A stretch of 64,000 nucleotides of DNA from Mycoplasma sp. CSL7491-lung (GCF_018913965.1 NZ_JAHMHG010000002.1:97408-161407); one strand, 5' to 3'; positions 21,195 to 33,301 are shown, counted from the stretch's first letter. Notes: generated by a model from the letters alone, not told the origin. Numbers and translations: made by a program.

Positions 21195-21226
21195 AAAAAT
21201 AGATGTTTTAGGCATCTATTTTTTAA
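21195..21226 (+). terminator. ptsI terminator, overlaps MATE gene end
   Basis: The stem AAAATAGATG/CATCTATTTT is followed by TT. Its right arm contains the stop codon (21216-21218) of the convergent MATE gene, so the two genes share their 3' structure. Confidence 0.75.
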
Positions 21227-22547
21227 TTAAATTCGATATACTCATTTTTCTTTTTTTAAGAAATCAATAAAACATTCCAAATGTTAAAAGAGAGTCGACC
21301 GCTATACCTCCACCAAACATTAGTGTTATTGATTCTAAACTCGGAATTCAAACATTAGTCTTATAAAGTATAAACATTATTCCGAAGAAAGTTATATTGA
21401 CAAATAACGATTGAAATAACATGTAATTTGTTTTACCAAAACCATAAAATATACTATCAATAATATTGTTGTACGCAAAAGTAATATAAAAACCTAAACT
21501 AATTAAAGCTAAATGATAAATTATTTTATGATTTTTTAATCCCATTACATTTTTTAAAAAAGGATCTCACCCCGGGATTGTTAAAAATCAAATCAATATA
21601 ACTAAACTCACAATAACAAAATATCCAAATGTGTTATTTTTAATAGCTTTTTCTTTATTCGTACCAACTTCAGCTTTGATTAACTCTCCAAGTTGTAATA
21701 TAGGAAGTAATAATCAGCCTCAAATAAAGCTATTTGCAGTTCAAAAATCACCAGCTGAACCAACCATATTTACCATTTTAACAACCATGAACATAAAAAA
21801 TAAATTTCTAACTAAAGTTTCTAAACCAGACAATCCGCTTATTGGCAAAAATTCTCTAAATCACTTAAAATCTAGTTTAGAAAGTTTTCAAATATTAATT
21901 TTTTCATAATGTAACAAGATAAAACTTACTATAAGCAAAACAGACGAAACTATTATATTAGTTATAGCAACACCATTTACTCCTAATTGTAAAGAAATAC
22001 TTAAATTAGAAATGAAAAAAATATCTAAAATTATAATTAAAAATAATTGTAAAAATAATGGTATATAGATATTTTTGTCTTTTTTCATTGTTATTAAGGA
22101 AACCAAAATAAATCTAAACATTATGTTAATAATACTTGCAATAGACTCTAACCTAACATAAGCAACGGTTTGATCAATAATAGACTCATTTTGAGCCATC
22201 GCTATTGTTAAAGGCCTAGCAGCTCCAATAACAATAAATGTTAAAAGTAAATAAATTGAAAAAGTAAATAACATACCTGTTTTCAACCTATTAATTAATT
22301 TTTCTTTTTGACTAATAACGGCTCCAACAAAGAAAAATAAAGGTAATATAAAGGACTCTTGAAGAATTTCATATAACAATTGAACTCATTGCATTTGAGC
22401 AGCAATAGAAAAGGTTCAAACATTAGGAACTTGACCTAGTCAATAAATTCTTATTGTATTGTAAATAGTTGGCAAAAACCCAAAAAACAATAAAGCCAAA
22501 AACATTCTTAAATTAATTCCTTGAAATATTTTTTTATGAATAACCAT
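21216..22547 (-). CDS. MATE family efflux protein
   Basis: 443 residues with about 12 hydrophobic helices. The layout fits the multidrug and toxin extrusion (MatE) family: two homologous halves and the QLGVNGVAITNIIVSSVLLIV repeat element typical of the second MatE motif. The start at 22547 follows AAAGGAG; the frame stays open upstream to 22700, but that part is very hydrophobic A/T-rich read-through. Trp codons are mainly UGA. The last codons lie in the shared terminator hairpin. The exported compound is unknown, and it may be a drug, dye or metabolite. Confidence 0.83.
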
Positions 22548-22768
22548 TTTAAAACTCCTTTTTATTTTTAATAACAAATTTATTCTACAAAAATAAGGTA
22601 TAAAAAATAAAAAAAGAATAAAATAATAAAAATTTATAATAAAAAAACTAAAAAAATGAATTTTTATAATTATAAAATAATTATATATACCTATATACAA
22701 GGCATAAAAGTAATAATGTTTTGCTATTTAAAAAATTTGGTAAAATATTTTTTAAATTATTAAAAGAA

Positions 22769-22774
22769 TATAAT
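22769..22774 (+). promoter_or_regulatory. -10 box of the MIB-MIP operon
   Basis: TATAAT lies 26 bases before the chosen start of the first gene, with the AAGGAG ribosome site between. The two downstream genes have no separate convincing promoter. Confidence 0.5.
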
Positions 22775-22799
22775 TTAATTGTATTAAGGAGAAATGAAT

Positions 22800-25142
22800 A
22801 TGTTTAGTAGAAAAGTAAAAGTTAACTTGATTATAGGACTTACAAGTGCATCAGTTAGTGCTTTATCTGGTGTGGTAGTTTATGCTACTAACAATTTAAA
22901 CTCTAACTATAATCAACCAGGTTTTGTAATAACAAGTAGTGATGCTAAGATTATTAGCAAAAATAATTTAGATTTAGACGTTTATACTCCAAGCGTTGTT
23001 GATAGAAACATCAAAGAAAAACCTGAACCGAAACCTATTGAAAAACCTCAACCTAAACCAATTAAAAATGTAGTTATTGACAGGCCGAAACCTATTGAGG
23101 AAAAACCAAAAATTGAAAAACCAAAAGAAGTTATTCCTGAAGTTATAAAAGAACCAATCAAACCAAAAGAAGAACCTAAATTAACTCCACAAGAACAACC
23201 TAAACCTAAACCCAAAGAAGAATATAAAACCAAAACAATTAAAAAAGTTTATCAAAACTTTGGAGAAGTAGAAGTTAGTGTTACAGAATTTCCGGAAAGA
23301 CAGGATTTTAGAAATGATGTTGAAAAAGGGATTGTTAACAGAGTTCCTTATAGAGCTGAAATCACACCAGATTTAAATGGTATTACTGTGACTGATCAAT
23401 TAATTGCAAGAACCGCTGAAAACGCGAGAAAATCGATTTCAACTAAAATAAATACATTTAAGTTTATTCTAAATGAATTTAATTTGGACTCAAGACAAAC
23501 TGAGACAGCAAAAAAATCACTAATTAGACAAAACGAAGATTATTATATTGACATAGTTTATAAATTTGGTAGACTGCTACAAAATGGAGATAAAATAAAA
23601 GAATTCCTTACAGATGAAGGGGTTCAAAAATATGACCAAATAAAACAAATACCAGGAACCTATGAGTATTACGATAGAGCCGGTAACCGCCATGAAATTA
23701 AAATTAGCGACATTGCTCTTATAACATATATTGATTTCGAAAAATTTAAAAACCCTACACTAAATGCTAGAAAACAACTAGAACAAGGTTATTTTATAGA
23801 CCCAGATGATCCTAATATTTACATAACTGAAAATGGGGAATTAGACTCTCATACATACTCACCAATTGTAAATAAAGTTACAGCAGAATATGAACGTAAT
23901 AACACCGAAAAAAGAGTTTTTGGATTTAAAACCATTTATACTCGTAATCCTGAACAAATTGCAAACGGTGGATATTATGGTTGAAGTAATAGAGATGTAA
24001 CTTCAAATTACGCAAGCGAACATAATTTAGATATTCAACCTGGCGACGGAATTAAAGTCGATCACTTAACAAGAGATACAAGAGAAGAAGGAAAATTAAA
24101 TGAAGCAGATGTTATTACAATTGACGCAAGTAATAATATTGGATATAAAAAAGCTCTCAAATTAATTAATGATATAAAAGAAAAAAATATTCCAGTTGTG
24201 GGATTTAGATTTAAAAATATAGGTAAGAACGACAGTTCACAAAAATTTAAAGATATTTTTGCGGCATTACCTAATAAAATACCATTATTAGAATTATTCT
24301 TAGAAAGTACAAACACTTCATCATTAAGAGCTCTTAAAGATAAAGAAATTGATGAAATGGCATTTTATACAACAACAAATTCTTTAGTTGAAGAATGAAA
24401 CTTAAATCCATGAGCAGTTAAAGGGGCAGCTTGAGTTAATACAGCCGACTATAACGTAAGTTTCGGATATGCCTCCGATGCAAAAATAGTTTCAAGAATT
24501 ACATTTGATAGTTTATCTTTTGACAAGGAAGATTTTATTAAGACAGATAACGGAGTAGATGCAACTTCAGTTAATAACGGATTGCGTATGGCATATTGAG
24601 TTAGAAATAATGAAAAAATATTCCAAGGTGGTTTTGGTCCAGGATTAAAACCTGACAGAAACGAAGCGGGCAACAGTTATCCTGTTGGTTTAGATTTAAG
24701 TAGGGTACCTGCAATGAAATCTTTAAGATACTTAGTTTTTAATGATATAGAGCATAAAAATCCAGGAACAAGAAAATTAAGAAGATTAGTTTTATTTAAT
24801 GATAGAGATTATTTCGAAATAGATACTAACGAATTAAATAATGCTCAATTCTATGATATTATTGATAGAAATTCATTCAATGTTCCTAAATCAAAAATTA
24901 TTTTTAGTAACGGAAAAACAACCAATAAAATACGTATTAAAGGAACTTCAAAAGGTCATACTCTCAACCCGAGCGGATTTAATAACTTAAATACATTAAT
25001 TGATTTTAGTGATAATACTTTTAGTAGAAACACTATAATCGAAGTTCCACAAGATGAAACAAATTTAATTAATCAATTGAGAAATAGTGGATACAACGTA
25101 AGTACATACGACGAACAAGAAGGCGATATCCAATGATCATAG
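22800..25142 (+). CDS. immunoglobulin-blocking virulence protein (MIB-like), copy 1
   Basis: 780 residues. MIB proteins capture host antibody by the light chain and present it to the MIP protease. An N-terminal anchor (residues 9-29) resembles the mycoplasma virulence signal region. It is followed by a Pro/Lys linker with repeated KPxPKP units (about 60-145), a helical region and a C-terminal leucine-rich-like part. Motifs shared with the next protein are ITIDASN, GxSSQKFKDI, NTSSL, EEWNLNP, AWVNTADYNV and DLSRVP. The ATG at 22800 is preferred over 22794 because AAGGAG is 8 bases upstream. Assignment rests on domain order, shared motifs and the protease neighbour. Confidence 0.85.
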
Positions 25143-25179
25143 TTCAAATTTATGATTTAAATTTAATAGGAGGAAAATA

Positions 25180-27534
25180 ATGCATTTTTTAAAATTAAAG
25201 AAAAATAAGATAAATGTGGCTATCATTATTTCCTCGTTAGCTATTTCCACTTCTTTGGCCGCTAGTGTTTATAATTTTTCATCAGGAAAAAATTCAAATG
25301 AATACGAATTTAAAATAGAAAATACAAGACCAAAATTAATTAATAAAAATAATTTAGATATTGTCAGAGGTGAAACTTCAATAATTGATGATAATTTAAA
25401 AGAAATTCCACAACCAAAACCTATTGAAGAACCTAAACCAGAACCAATTAAAGAAAAAGAAATAATCAAAAACGAAATAAATCCTAAAAGAGAAAAAATT
25501 GCTCCTAAACCAATACCTAAACCAATAGAAAAACCCAAAATAATTACTCCTAAACCAATACCTAAACCAATAGAAAAACCCGAGTCAAAACCAGTTGAAC
25601 AACCTTCACCAATTGTTAAAGTAGTGCCGGAACCTGTACCTGAAGAAGTTAAAGATCCAGAACCTAGTCCGTCAGATAATAGGGCAGTTATTGATGGAGT
25701 TAGAGTTAGAGTAAAAAGAGAATTTCCGAAAGAACCGGTTGTAGAAGAATATGATATTAATAATAAATTAAATAATAGGATTAAATATATTGATTTAATA
25801 GGGACTAAAATCACAAGCATTGAAGCAACAGAAGAACTTAGAAAAGCTCAAGTTACAAAAGCTACAGATTTCTTATTTACTAATAAAAGCTTATTTAAAG
25901 CACACATAGAAGATTACAAACAAATAGTAAAACAAACTGAACAAACTGGTAAAACTTGAGATTGAGAACTTTATTTTAGTAGACCATCTAATCAAAATAC
26001 TTTTAGCAAATTTGAGGATAGATTTGGATTGTTATTTGATCCTAAAAACGAAAAAAACTTTGTTAATTTTTTAACAGAGCAAGGACAAAGGGAGTGGCCT
26101 GAACATAAAAAATTATATGAAGGAAAACCATATGAAAAGATAAAATATGAGAGACTTTTATGATTAATGAGTAATTTAGATCAAACTAAATTAACAAAGA
26201 TTTCTAACGATGTAGAGAATCTTTTCAAGGAAGGTCATACTTTAGGAGCGGAAGGTTCATATATAAATGAAAAAGGTGAAATAAGCAGTCATATAGGTGC
26301 CGTTCCCGATGGTCATAACCAAACATTAAATAGATATTATAGAGATAATATTGAAAAAAGAGCGTTTGGATATAATGATTGAATGTGGAGAACTGGCGGA
26401 CAAATTAAAGACGGCTTATACCCTGGATGAGAAAAAAGAAATATAAAAAGTGATCCTAAATTTCAAAAATATAATATCCAAAACATTGATGGTATAGAAA
26501 TTTATGAACTTACAAGAACCAATAATGACCCTGCCATCAAGAGAGAAAAAGGTACTGTTGTAAGTATTGACGCAAGTGATGATAGAGCTTACGAAAAAAC
26601 CAAATCATTAATTGAAGAACTTACAGAAGATAAAGTTGAAATAACTTCATATAGAATATTAAACATGGGTCAAAAATCAGCAGGTCAAAAATTCAAAGAC
26701 ATTTTAAAAGCTTTACCCAAAAAGTTACCGCAATTAGAATTATTTTTTGATGCGGCAGCTTCTAATACTTCATCATTAATTGAACTTGAAGATAAAGAAA
26801 TTGACGAACTTTCGTTATACACAGAAGGTAATTCGTTAAAAGAAGAATGAAATCTTAACCCACTTTCTTTCCGTAATGTTGCTTGAGTAAACAGCATTGA
26901 TTATAACGTAGGTTTTGATTATAAACCCGGTTCAAAATTAGCTACAAGATTAGTATTTAATACAATTTCATTTGATAAAGGTGACTTAATAGAAAATGCT
27001 CCAAATGATGTTGCTAAATTTAAACGTATCAACGACGGTCTAAGATTGGTATATTGAGCAAGACACCACGAACCTTTTTTTAGTAGTGGAGATTACTCGT
27101 ACCCAATGAATTTAGATTTTAGCAGAGTCCCACAAATTAGATCACTCAAAAATTTAGTATTCACCGACATAGTTCACCCAGAAAAACCACAAAGAAGACT
27201 TAGAAAAGTTAATTTATTTAATACTGGTTCTTACTTCGACATTTACGCAAACGAACTAAATGATGCCGGATTTTCTAAAAATATGGTTATAGGAGAACCA
27301 GGACCACCCGAAACCAAAATTACCTTTTCAAATAATAATGAAACTCAATATGTTTACATTAAAGGAAATACAACTTTAAGTACAAGTGGTATTAACGAAT
27401 TAAGAACTTTAATATCATTGGGTAAACTTAAAAATACAATAAAAGTGGATAAAGAAAATATCGCTTTAATCGAACAACTAAAAGCAAATGGATATGAAGT
27501 TGTTGATAGTGATGAAACATGAGAATTTTCATAG
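25180..27534 (+). CDS. immunoglobulin-blocking virulence protein (MIB-like), copy 2
   Basis: 784 residues with the same plan as the preceding protein: N-terminal membrane segment (about 13-31), proline-rich spacer (about 65-160), helical region and C-terminal domain with VSIDASDD, GQKFKDIL, SNTSSL, EEWNLNP, VAWVNSIDYNV and LDFSRVP. The two copies are clearly paralogues but far from identical, so the duplication is old. The spacer carries a perfect 35-base direct repeat. GGAGG precedes the ATG, and the gene starts 37 bases after copy 1. Different copies may bind different immunoglobulin classes or hosts, but that is inference. Confidence 0.85.
25502..25581 (+). repeat. 35-bp direct repeat in the MIB copy 2 spacer
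   Basis: Two identical 35-base units (25502-25536 and 25547-25581) have a 45-base period, exactly 15 codons. They encode the APKPIPKPIEKPK-type spacer twice. Slippage here would add or remove whole units without breaking the frame. Confidence 0.85.
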
Positions 27535-27544
27535 GAGATAAAAA

Positions 27545-30500
27545 ATGAAAAAAAATAAATGAACTAAATTGTTATCTTTAACATTCGGAATGACTTCGAT
27601 TGTCACCGCAATTTCGTGTGGAGCAAACAATAAACAATCTTCTGAAAAAGCTAATAGCAATTCTACTAATAGCTCAGAAAATGAAGATCAACCTACAAGT
27701 GCAATTGATATCAAAAAGAATAAAGTTACTGATTTAATAAATTTCTTACCAAACGATGTTAACAAGGACGAATTTATCAACAAAATTAGAGAAGCGAGCG
27801 ATGATAAAGCACTCGATGCAATTAATAACGAAATAAAAAAATCAATATTAGAAAATGGTAATTCTGAACAATTAGTAAAAACAACAAAAGAAATTTCAAG
27901 AAGGATAGTTGACCAATCAAAAAGAAGTGAAATTAATTCAAAAATTGATGATGCTAATAACGAAACTAATGTATCTAACAAAAATAAACAACTACTTAAT
28001 TTATTTTTATCAGCAACTCAGGAAGCGGAAAAACCTGCAACCGAAGAACAAAAAAAATTATCTAAACAAAAATTCACTGAAGTAGTTACTAACCCAACTG
28101 AAGGAACACATTTTAATTTCGCATTTGAATCTATTAGAAATCAAAATAAATCTGAAGTTTTGCCTTCACAAGCTATTAGAAATATGTTATTAGATAAATT
28201 TGTACCTACCGATGAATATGCCTGATTCTTAGATATAGAAGTAAATAACGCAAAAGGTGTAGAAGGAGAAGAAAATCCAAACAAAACAGGAAATGTTGTT
28301 TTTTATGTTACATTTAAAAATAGATTAACTAGAGAGACATCAGAAGTTAAACAAATTCAACTTTCTGGTTTTAAAAACAACCAACAAGGTACTGATGAAA
28401 ACGGAGAACAATACGGCGGAACTGAATTAGGCGGATTGCAAAAACCTACATCAAACAACGAAATAACAGAATACGTTAAAAAAACTCCAATCGAAAAATT
28501 TAAATATGACGATAACATTTATTTAACTGCTTTAAAGAACTATATAAAAAGTGCAGGCGATTTACAAGCAATTAGACCAGAATTAACATCAAACACTGAC
28601 GAAAACATAAAATTCTTCAATAAAAAGGCCGAGGAAGTTGGTTTTAGCCCTTACGAAAGTGCTGTATATAAAGGATTTACATTACCAAAATATGGATCAA
28701 ACAATAGTGTAGAAGGTTTAGCTTTAAATGATGTAATGGAAATAGGTAAAAAAGATTCGTGAGTAGATTCTTTAGGAAAAAAACCTGGAAACGATCAAGG
28801 TTTAGCTAGAACAATAACAAACAAAAATTATTTAGATGCATCTTACATTACATATCACGTAGAAATTAATAATTATTTAGCTAGTGAAGATGAAAATCAA
28901 AGAAACCTATTAAGAAAGCACGTTAAGAACCCTGAAAAATTAAAAGAATTTGCAGAAAAAATAAACGACAAAAACGCAAAAGATGAATTTATTAGAAGAA
29001 TTAACGAAGCACACGGCGATACTATGGAAAATCCTCTTCAAGATTATTTAGAGCAAATAACAATCGATATTTTTAGAGCATTAGTTCAACAAATGAATGG
29101 CGATGAAAATGGCGCAGCTAGAATTTACACAGATTACTTAAATAAATATAAAGATGTTGTTTTAAATAAAATAAAATCAGATAATGAAATAAACGAACAA
29201 ACCAAACAAAACGCAGAAAACTTTATAAGAAAAGCACAAAGTATGTGAGATATTCAAAATAAATTTATAGACTCTCAGGATGTTATTGCAGGAACCATTT
29301 GAATTATGGATTACGAGTTACCTGAAAGCGGACATTATCCAACTAAATTTTACTTTGGTACAAACTTACATGTTGCGGATGCAATAAATCCAAGTAGATT
29401 TGCGGGAATGTCAATAACAAATGTAAATAAGGAATCTGTTAGAGGTGATTATTCAAAATTAAAAGTAATACCACTAGATTCTGATAAATATAATACAGGA
29501 GTTATTCAAAAAGAATCGTTAAAAAGAATTTTTGATGCTAAAGATTATTTAAAAACAAATCCATCACAATATTTGATAAATAAACAGCAAGAAAAATATA
29601 AGGATGTACAAGAATTTCTTGATTTTTCAATATTTGAAATTGATTTCGAAAAAATTTCAACCAACGAATTAAAAGGTAAAAGTCCTCAAGAATTTGCAAA
29701 ATGAATAACAAATGATTATGCAAATTGAAAGGACGAAGATAAAGTTAAGTTTAAATCAGAATCATATTTAAAGAATTATGAAAAAATAAATAATCCTATT
29801 TTATCTAGAAATGTAGACTTAAATAAATTGGATCAATTAATTATTTTAGGTTATCCTAAATCAAAATCTAACAACTGATTTGATTGATTTATAAAACAAT
29901 ACGTTGAAGAAGATCAAATGAAAGTTCGTGAACATGGTTATAGCTTATGAACAAATGCTGATGGGGATTATTATAATAAAACTGTGACAGAAGACGAGTT
30001 CGATAAAAGAACAAAAGAGAAACTTGATCGTGGTAACTTTTTATCATACAATGTTGCTTGGCGTGGTTTTATAGACAAACCAGGTGTTGTCGACGCTTTC
30101 ATTTCTTCACCAACCGTAGGAGCAAAACAAAAACCATTTGATAACTTATATGTTTCTGACGATAACAAAAAATACATTTTATACGGTCTTGAATATCTAC
30201 CAAGAAATTATGTTCCGGGTGGTGGAGCTTCGGGAAGTGGTGTGAGAACAAAAAATAACGAAATGGTTTCTGTATATCACGCAAGTTTTCAAGGAGCTAA
30301 AACCGGATTATCATCTGCTTTTAGATCAGAAGGATATAATTATAAAGGTTTATTCGGAGATTATAACCTACCACAATATGATTTAATTTATGGTGGTGGG
30401 AAAGATCAACAAAATTCATATCGTGAAAGTATGGAAAAACTTTTTAAAGAAAATAAAGTTAAAAAAACATGACTATTCCCTAATGGTTTTGAAAAAACAA

Positions 30501-30577
30501 ATATTCCTACAGAATTCCAATTTGACAATAATAAATTAATAGAATATACACCAACAAAAAATACATCAGATATTTAA
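27545..30577 (+). CDS. MIP-type immunoglobulin serine protease, lipoprotein
   Basis: 1010 residues. Mycoplasma immunoglobulin proteases of the DUF31 (PF01732) family cleave antibody heavy chains held by MIB. The lipobox TAISC (Cys25) anchors it outside. The N-terminal half is helical and charged. The C-terminal half has a trypsin-like triad layout: FGTNLHVADA (His609), FLDFSIFEIDF (Asp693) and GGGASGSG (Ser896). It starts 10 bases after MIB copy 2 with GGAG before the ATG, completing a MIB-MIB-MIP operon. Trp codons are UGA. All three triad residues are present, so it should be active. Confidence 0.88.
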
Positions 30578-30584
30578 TAAAATT

Positions 30585-30616
30585 AAAATGAAAGGAAAAC
30601 TTCCTTTCATTTTTTA
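30585..30616. terminator. bidirectional terminator
   Basis: The 12-bp stem AAATGAAAGGAA/TTCCTTTCATTT has a 3-base loop and flanking A/T runs, 8 bases after the MIP stop. It also lies at the end of the convergent nitroreductase gene. Confidence 0.88.
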
Positions 30617-31348
30617 TTTAGTTAGTTCTAAATCTCAAATTTCTTCAATAAGTTCAGTTTGAACCGAATGTCTTTTCGCCGAATTTATTGAAGAGTCCAC
30701 ATAATTTAAAGGATCTATATTTGGAAAAGATTTCTTTATATAATCCACTAATTTTGGATTATATTCCTCTATATCCGAAGATATTCTTTCAATATCATAA
30801 TTATTCATAAATACACGATTAATTTTAGGCTTAACTAAAGTATTGTTATTAAGTTTATTACCAATTGTAAGACCAATGACCGGAAATGCTTGCCCTTTTA
30901 TATTTAATAGTTCAATTATTTCTTTTGCTATATGTCTAACAAAACCAACAAAACATGTTCCTAAACCTAAATCGATTGCTTGATCTTGTGCACTAGTAGC
31001 TTGAATAAATGCATCACCAACAGCTATAGTATATGTTTCTGTTGAATTCTTATTAAATTTAACATCAGGATTACTTTTTAAAACCATATTCATCCTATTA
31101 AAATCTGCTAAAAATATAACAAAAATAGAAGCTGTTCTAATGTGAGTTCCTTTAGGATAAAGTTCCGCTATTTTATTTAATATAGTTTTATCAGTAATAA
31201 CAATAGCACTTGATGAATGTCAGTTCGAAGAAGTTGGTGTATTTTTAATTGCATCTATAATATATTCTTTTTCTTTTTCAGAAAGTGGATGATTTAAATC
31301 ATATTCTCTAATACTTTGTCTTGCTAAATTTTTTTCATGAAAATCCAT
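30614..31348 (-). CDS. nitroreductase family oxidoreductase
   Basis: 244 residues. This is an FMN-dependent NAD(P)H oxidoreductase. The N-terminal LARQSIREYDLNHPLSEKE and the PTSSNWHSSSAIVI segment form the FMN site of the family. ATSAQDQAIDLGLGTCFVGFVR is the second conserved block, and VIGLTIGNK follows. The frame is open with UGA Trp in SNWHSS and near the C-terminus. TAGGAG lies before the ATG at 31348, with a TATAAT a little upstream. The physiological substrate is unknown. Confidence 0.88.
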
Positions 31349-31466
31349 AATAACTCCTATCTATATAAAATTATATCACTTTCAAAAATACATTTTTTAC
31401 CTATGTCTACTTTGAAAAATTTTTAATTTAAAAAATGAATAATAAAATTTTGAAAAAATACTTCCG

Positions 31467-31483
31467 TTTTTTTTTTTTTTTTT
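31467..31483 (+). repeat. T17 homopolymer tract upstream of a membrane-protein gene
   Basis: Seventeen consecutive T lie 37 bases before the ATG at 31520, just upstream of a TATATT-like -10 box. Long homopolymers at this position are known phase-variation switches in mycoplasma surface-protein promoters. Confidence 0.8.
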
Positions 31484-31519
31484 AGAATTATATTGATTAA
31501 TTAAAAAAGAAAGGTAAAA

Positions 31520-31921
31520 ATGGATAAAAATAAAAAATTAGCTTTAACAAATTTATTAAGTAAAATTCTTATCTTAATACTTATAATAGTAATTATAGCC
31601 ATAAACGTAACAAGCGCTGTAAAAGCAACCAACAATTATAACAATTATGGATATGGTAATTATTACACAAACAAAAGTGAAGTTTATAATAGTGCTAAGG
31701 GAGTTTTAATCGGTTCTATAATAATAGGAATTTTATTATTTGCATTTTCTATAGTAATACTTGTTACTCATATTATTTTAGCTATAAATACAAAAGACAA
31801 AATTAGAACTTTGTTATTAATTGGATTCATCGTTCCGTTTGCAACTTTTGCTGCCACAATAATGATTTTAAGTTCTTCTAAAAAAGAATTTGTAAACAAA
31901 AATAAAATAATTACTGATTAA
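31520..31921 (+). CDS. membrane protein of unknown function
   Basis: 133 residues with three hydrophobic helices (about 13-33, 62-87 and 95-118). Between the first two is a Tyr/Asn/Gly-rich external-looking loop (TNNYNNYGYGNYYTNKSE). The N-terminus is basic and so probably inside. AGAAAGG precedes the ATG. There is no lipobox. It stands alone behind a T17 tract and ends at a strong terminator, so it may be switched on and off. No family is recognised. Confidence 0.8.
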   Translation: MDKNKKLALTNLLSKILILILIIVIIAINVTSAVKATNNYNNYGYGNYYTNKSEVYNSAKGVLIGSIIIGILLFAFSIVILVTHIILAINTKDKIRTLLLIGFIVPFATFAATIMILSSSKKEFVNKNKIITD

Positions 31922-31934
31922 AATTTAATCAATA

Positions 31935-31971
31935 CAAAAACCTCTCAAAACTTAAATTGAGAGGTTTTTAT
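31935..31971. terminator. bidirectional terminator
   Basis: The stem AAAAACCTCTCAA/TTGAGAGGTTTTT is 13 bp. It ends the membrane-protein gene and, on the other strand, the rpsF-ssb-rpsR operon. Confidence 0.9.
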
Positions 31972-32000
31972 TATGAATTTGTAGTAACTTATTAATTTAA

Positions 32001-32261
32001 TTATTTTGATAAGTTACGAACACGAACTACTGTGTAAGGCATTAAAGCAATAAATCTAGCTCTTTTAATAGCTGTAGATACTTTTCTTTGATGTTTTGCA
32101 CATGTACCTGTAATTGATCTTGATTTAATTTGTCCAGTTGCTGATACATAACCGTTTAATAATTCAACGTCTTTGTAGTCAACATAGTTAGATTTGTTTT
32201 CACAAAATGAACACACTTTTCTTCTACTTGAAAAAACTTTTTTACGTTTGTTGTAAGCCAT
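32001..32261 (-). CDS. rpsR: 30S ribosomal protein S18
   Basis: 86 residues. S18 binds S6 on the small-subunit platform. The conserved [19 protein letters not shown] start, [27 protein letters not shown] middle (here VSATGQ) and ALMPYTV end identify it. AAGGAG lies 18 bases after the ssb stop. It is the last gene of rpsF-ssb-rpsR. It keeps the two N-terminal cysteines and the CAKH motif, that is, the zinc-binding form. Confidence 0.97.
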   Translation of the reverse strand: MAYNKRKKVFSSRRKVCSFCENKSNYVDYKDVELLNGYVSATGQIKSRSITGTCAKHQRKVSTAIKRARFIALMPYTVVRVRNLSK

Positions 32262-32279
32262 ATTAATCTCCTTGAAATA

Positions 32280-32843
32280 TTAACCAAAAACCTCTTGGTC
32301 ATCCGGTTCATTATTTTCGTTTTCAGAATATCCGCTTGTAATATCTTCGAAGTTATGTTTACTATTCATAACATTATTTTGAACCGAATTATTATTTTGT
32401 CATTGGTTTTGATTGTTAAAATTATTTTGTTGTTGATAGTTATTATTAAAATTATTATTAAATCCATTATTTGACATTTGTTGGTTGTTATTGTCGTTAT
32501 TTCTCAATCTTCTTTGGAATTCATCTTTAGATTCCAAGAATTCAAATGTATCAACAACAACATCAAACGACCTAACTAATTGATTAGTTTCTCTAGAAGT
32601 ATAAGTATTTGTTTGTATACTACCTTCTATCATAACTTTAGAACCTTTTGTTGTGTTTTTCGCAATTAATTCTGCTGTAGATCTTCAAGCAATAACATTA
32701 ATAAAATCAGTAATTTCATTATTAGAAGAATTTGATATTCTTCTATTTATTGCTAATGTGAATCTTGTGTATCCTACACCTGAGCTTGTTGCGTTATACA
32801 CAGGGGTAGATGTTAATCTACCTATTAAAATAACTTTATTCAT
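32280..32843 (-). CDS. ssb: single-stranded DNA-binding protein
   Basis: 187 residues. The OB fold (about 1-110) starts MNKVILIGRLTSTPVY and includes RFTLAINR, DFINVIAWR, KGSKVMIEG and TNTYTSRE. A Gln/Asn-rich flexible linker with N/Q repeats follows, and the usual acidic tip is present in a weak form near the end (EPDDQEVFG). One UGA Trp in the OB fold and one in the linker interrupt the frame. Its place between rpsF and rpsR is the conserved bacterial arrangement. Confidence 0.96.
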
Positions 32844-32872
32844 ATTAAATAACTACCTTTCTTTCTCGAAAA

Positions 32873-33301
32873 TTATTTTTCAACTTTTTCAGTTTTTACT
32901 GTTGTACGTCTTCTTGGTTTTTCAGTATTTTCAGTTGAGTTATTTTCATTTCTTGTGTTGTTTTTATCGTATGGTTTGAATGTTCTTCTTTTTCTGTTTG
33001 GTTTTTCTTTTTTAGAACTATTTAAACCTTTTTCGCTATCTAAATTAATTACAAGTGTTCTTCAAATTTGTTTAATGATATTTGCACGACGTGTAAATTC
33101 CGCAGGTAAGTTAGCTTCCGTTTCAACTTCTGCTTGAATGTATTGTGCAAATTTAGATTTATTTATTTCGTATGCTAATTCGTTTTTCTCTAATTTTTCA
33201 GCTTTTTTAACTCCTGCACCGAAAACTTCATTAAGTAAATCAAATGCAATTTTAGAGTCTGCTTTAGGATCAACGATCATCATAATTTCGTATTTAACCA
33301 T
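32873..33301 (-). CDS. rpsF: 30S ribosomal protein S6
   Basis: 142 residues. MVKYEIMMIVDPKAD, the KKAEKLEKNELAYEINK strand-loop and the NIIKQIWRTLVINLD strand are typical of S6. The last 45 residues are a Lys/Arg/Asn/Thr-rich tail not found in short S6 proteins. AAAAGGAG precedes the ATG. First gene of its operon, preceded by a two-hairpin leader. Confidence 0.95.

Noticed and set aside
22548..22700. Upstream in-frame extension of the MATE protein
   Set aside because: The region is AT-rich read-through, and the ATG at 22547 has a good AAAGGAG site.
23048..23233. Gly/Ser/Phe-rich frame opposite MIB copy 1
   Set aside because: Same shadow effect of the proline-rich spacer.
25269..25820. Long glycine-rich frame opposite MIB copy 2
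   Set aside because: It is the reverse complement of the Pro/Lys repeat spacer (PKP codons read as GLG). It has no ribosome site and no start context.
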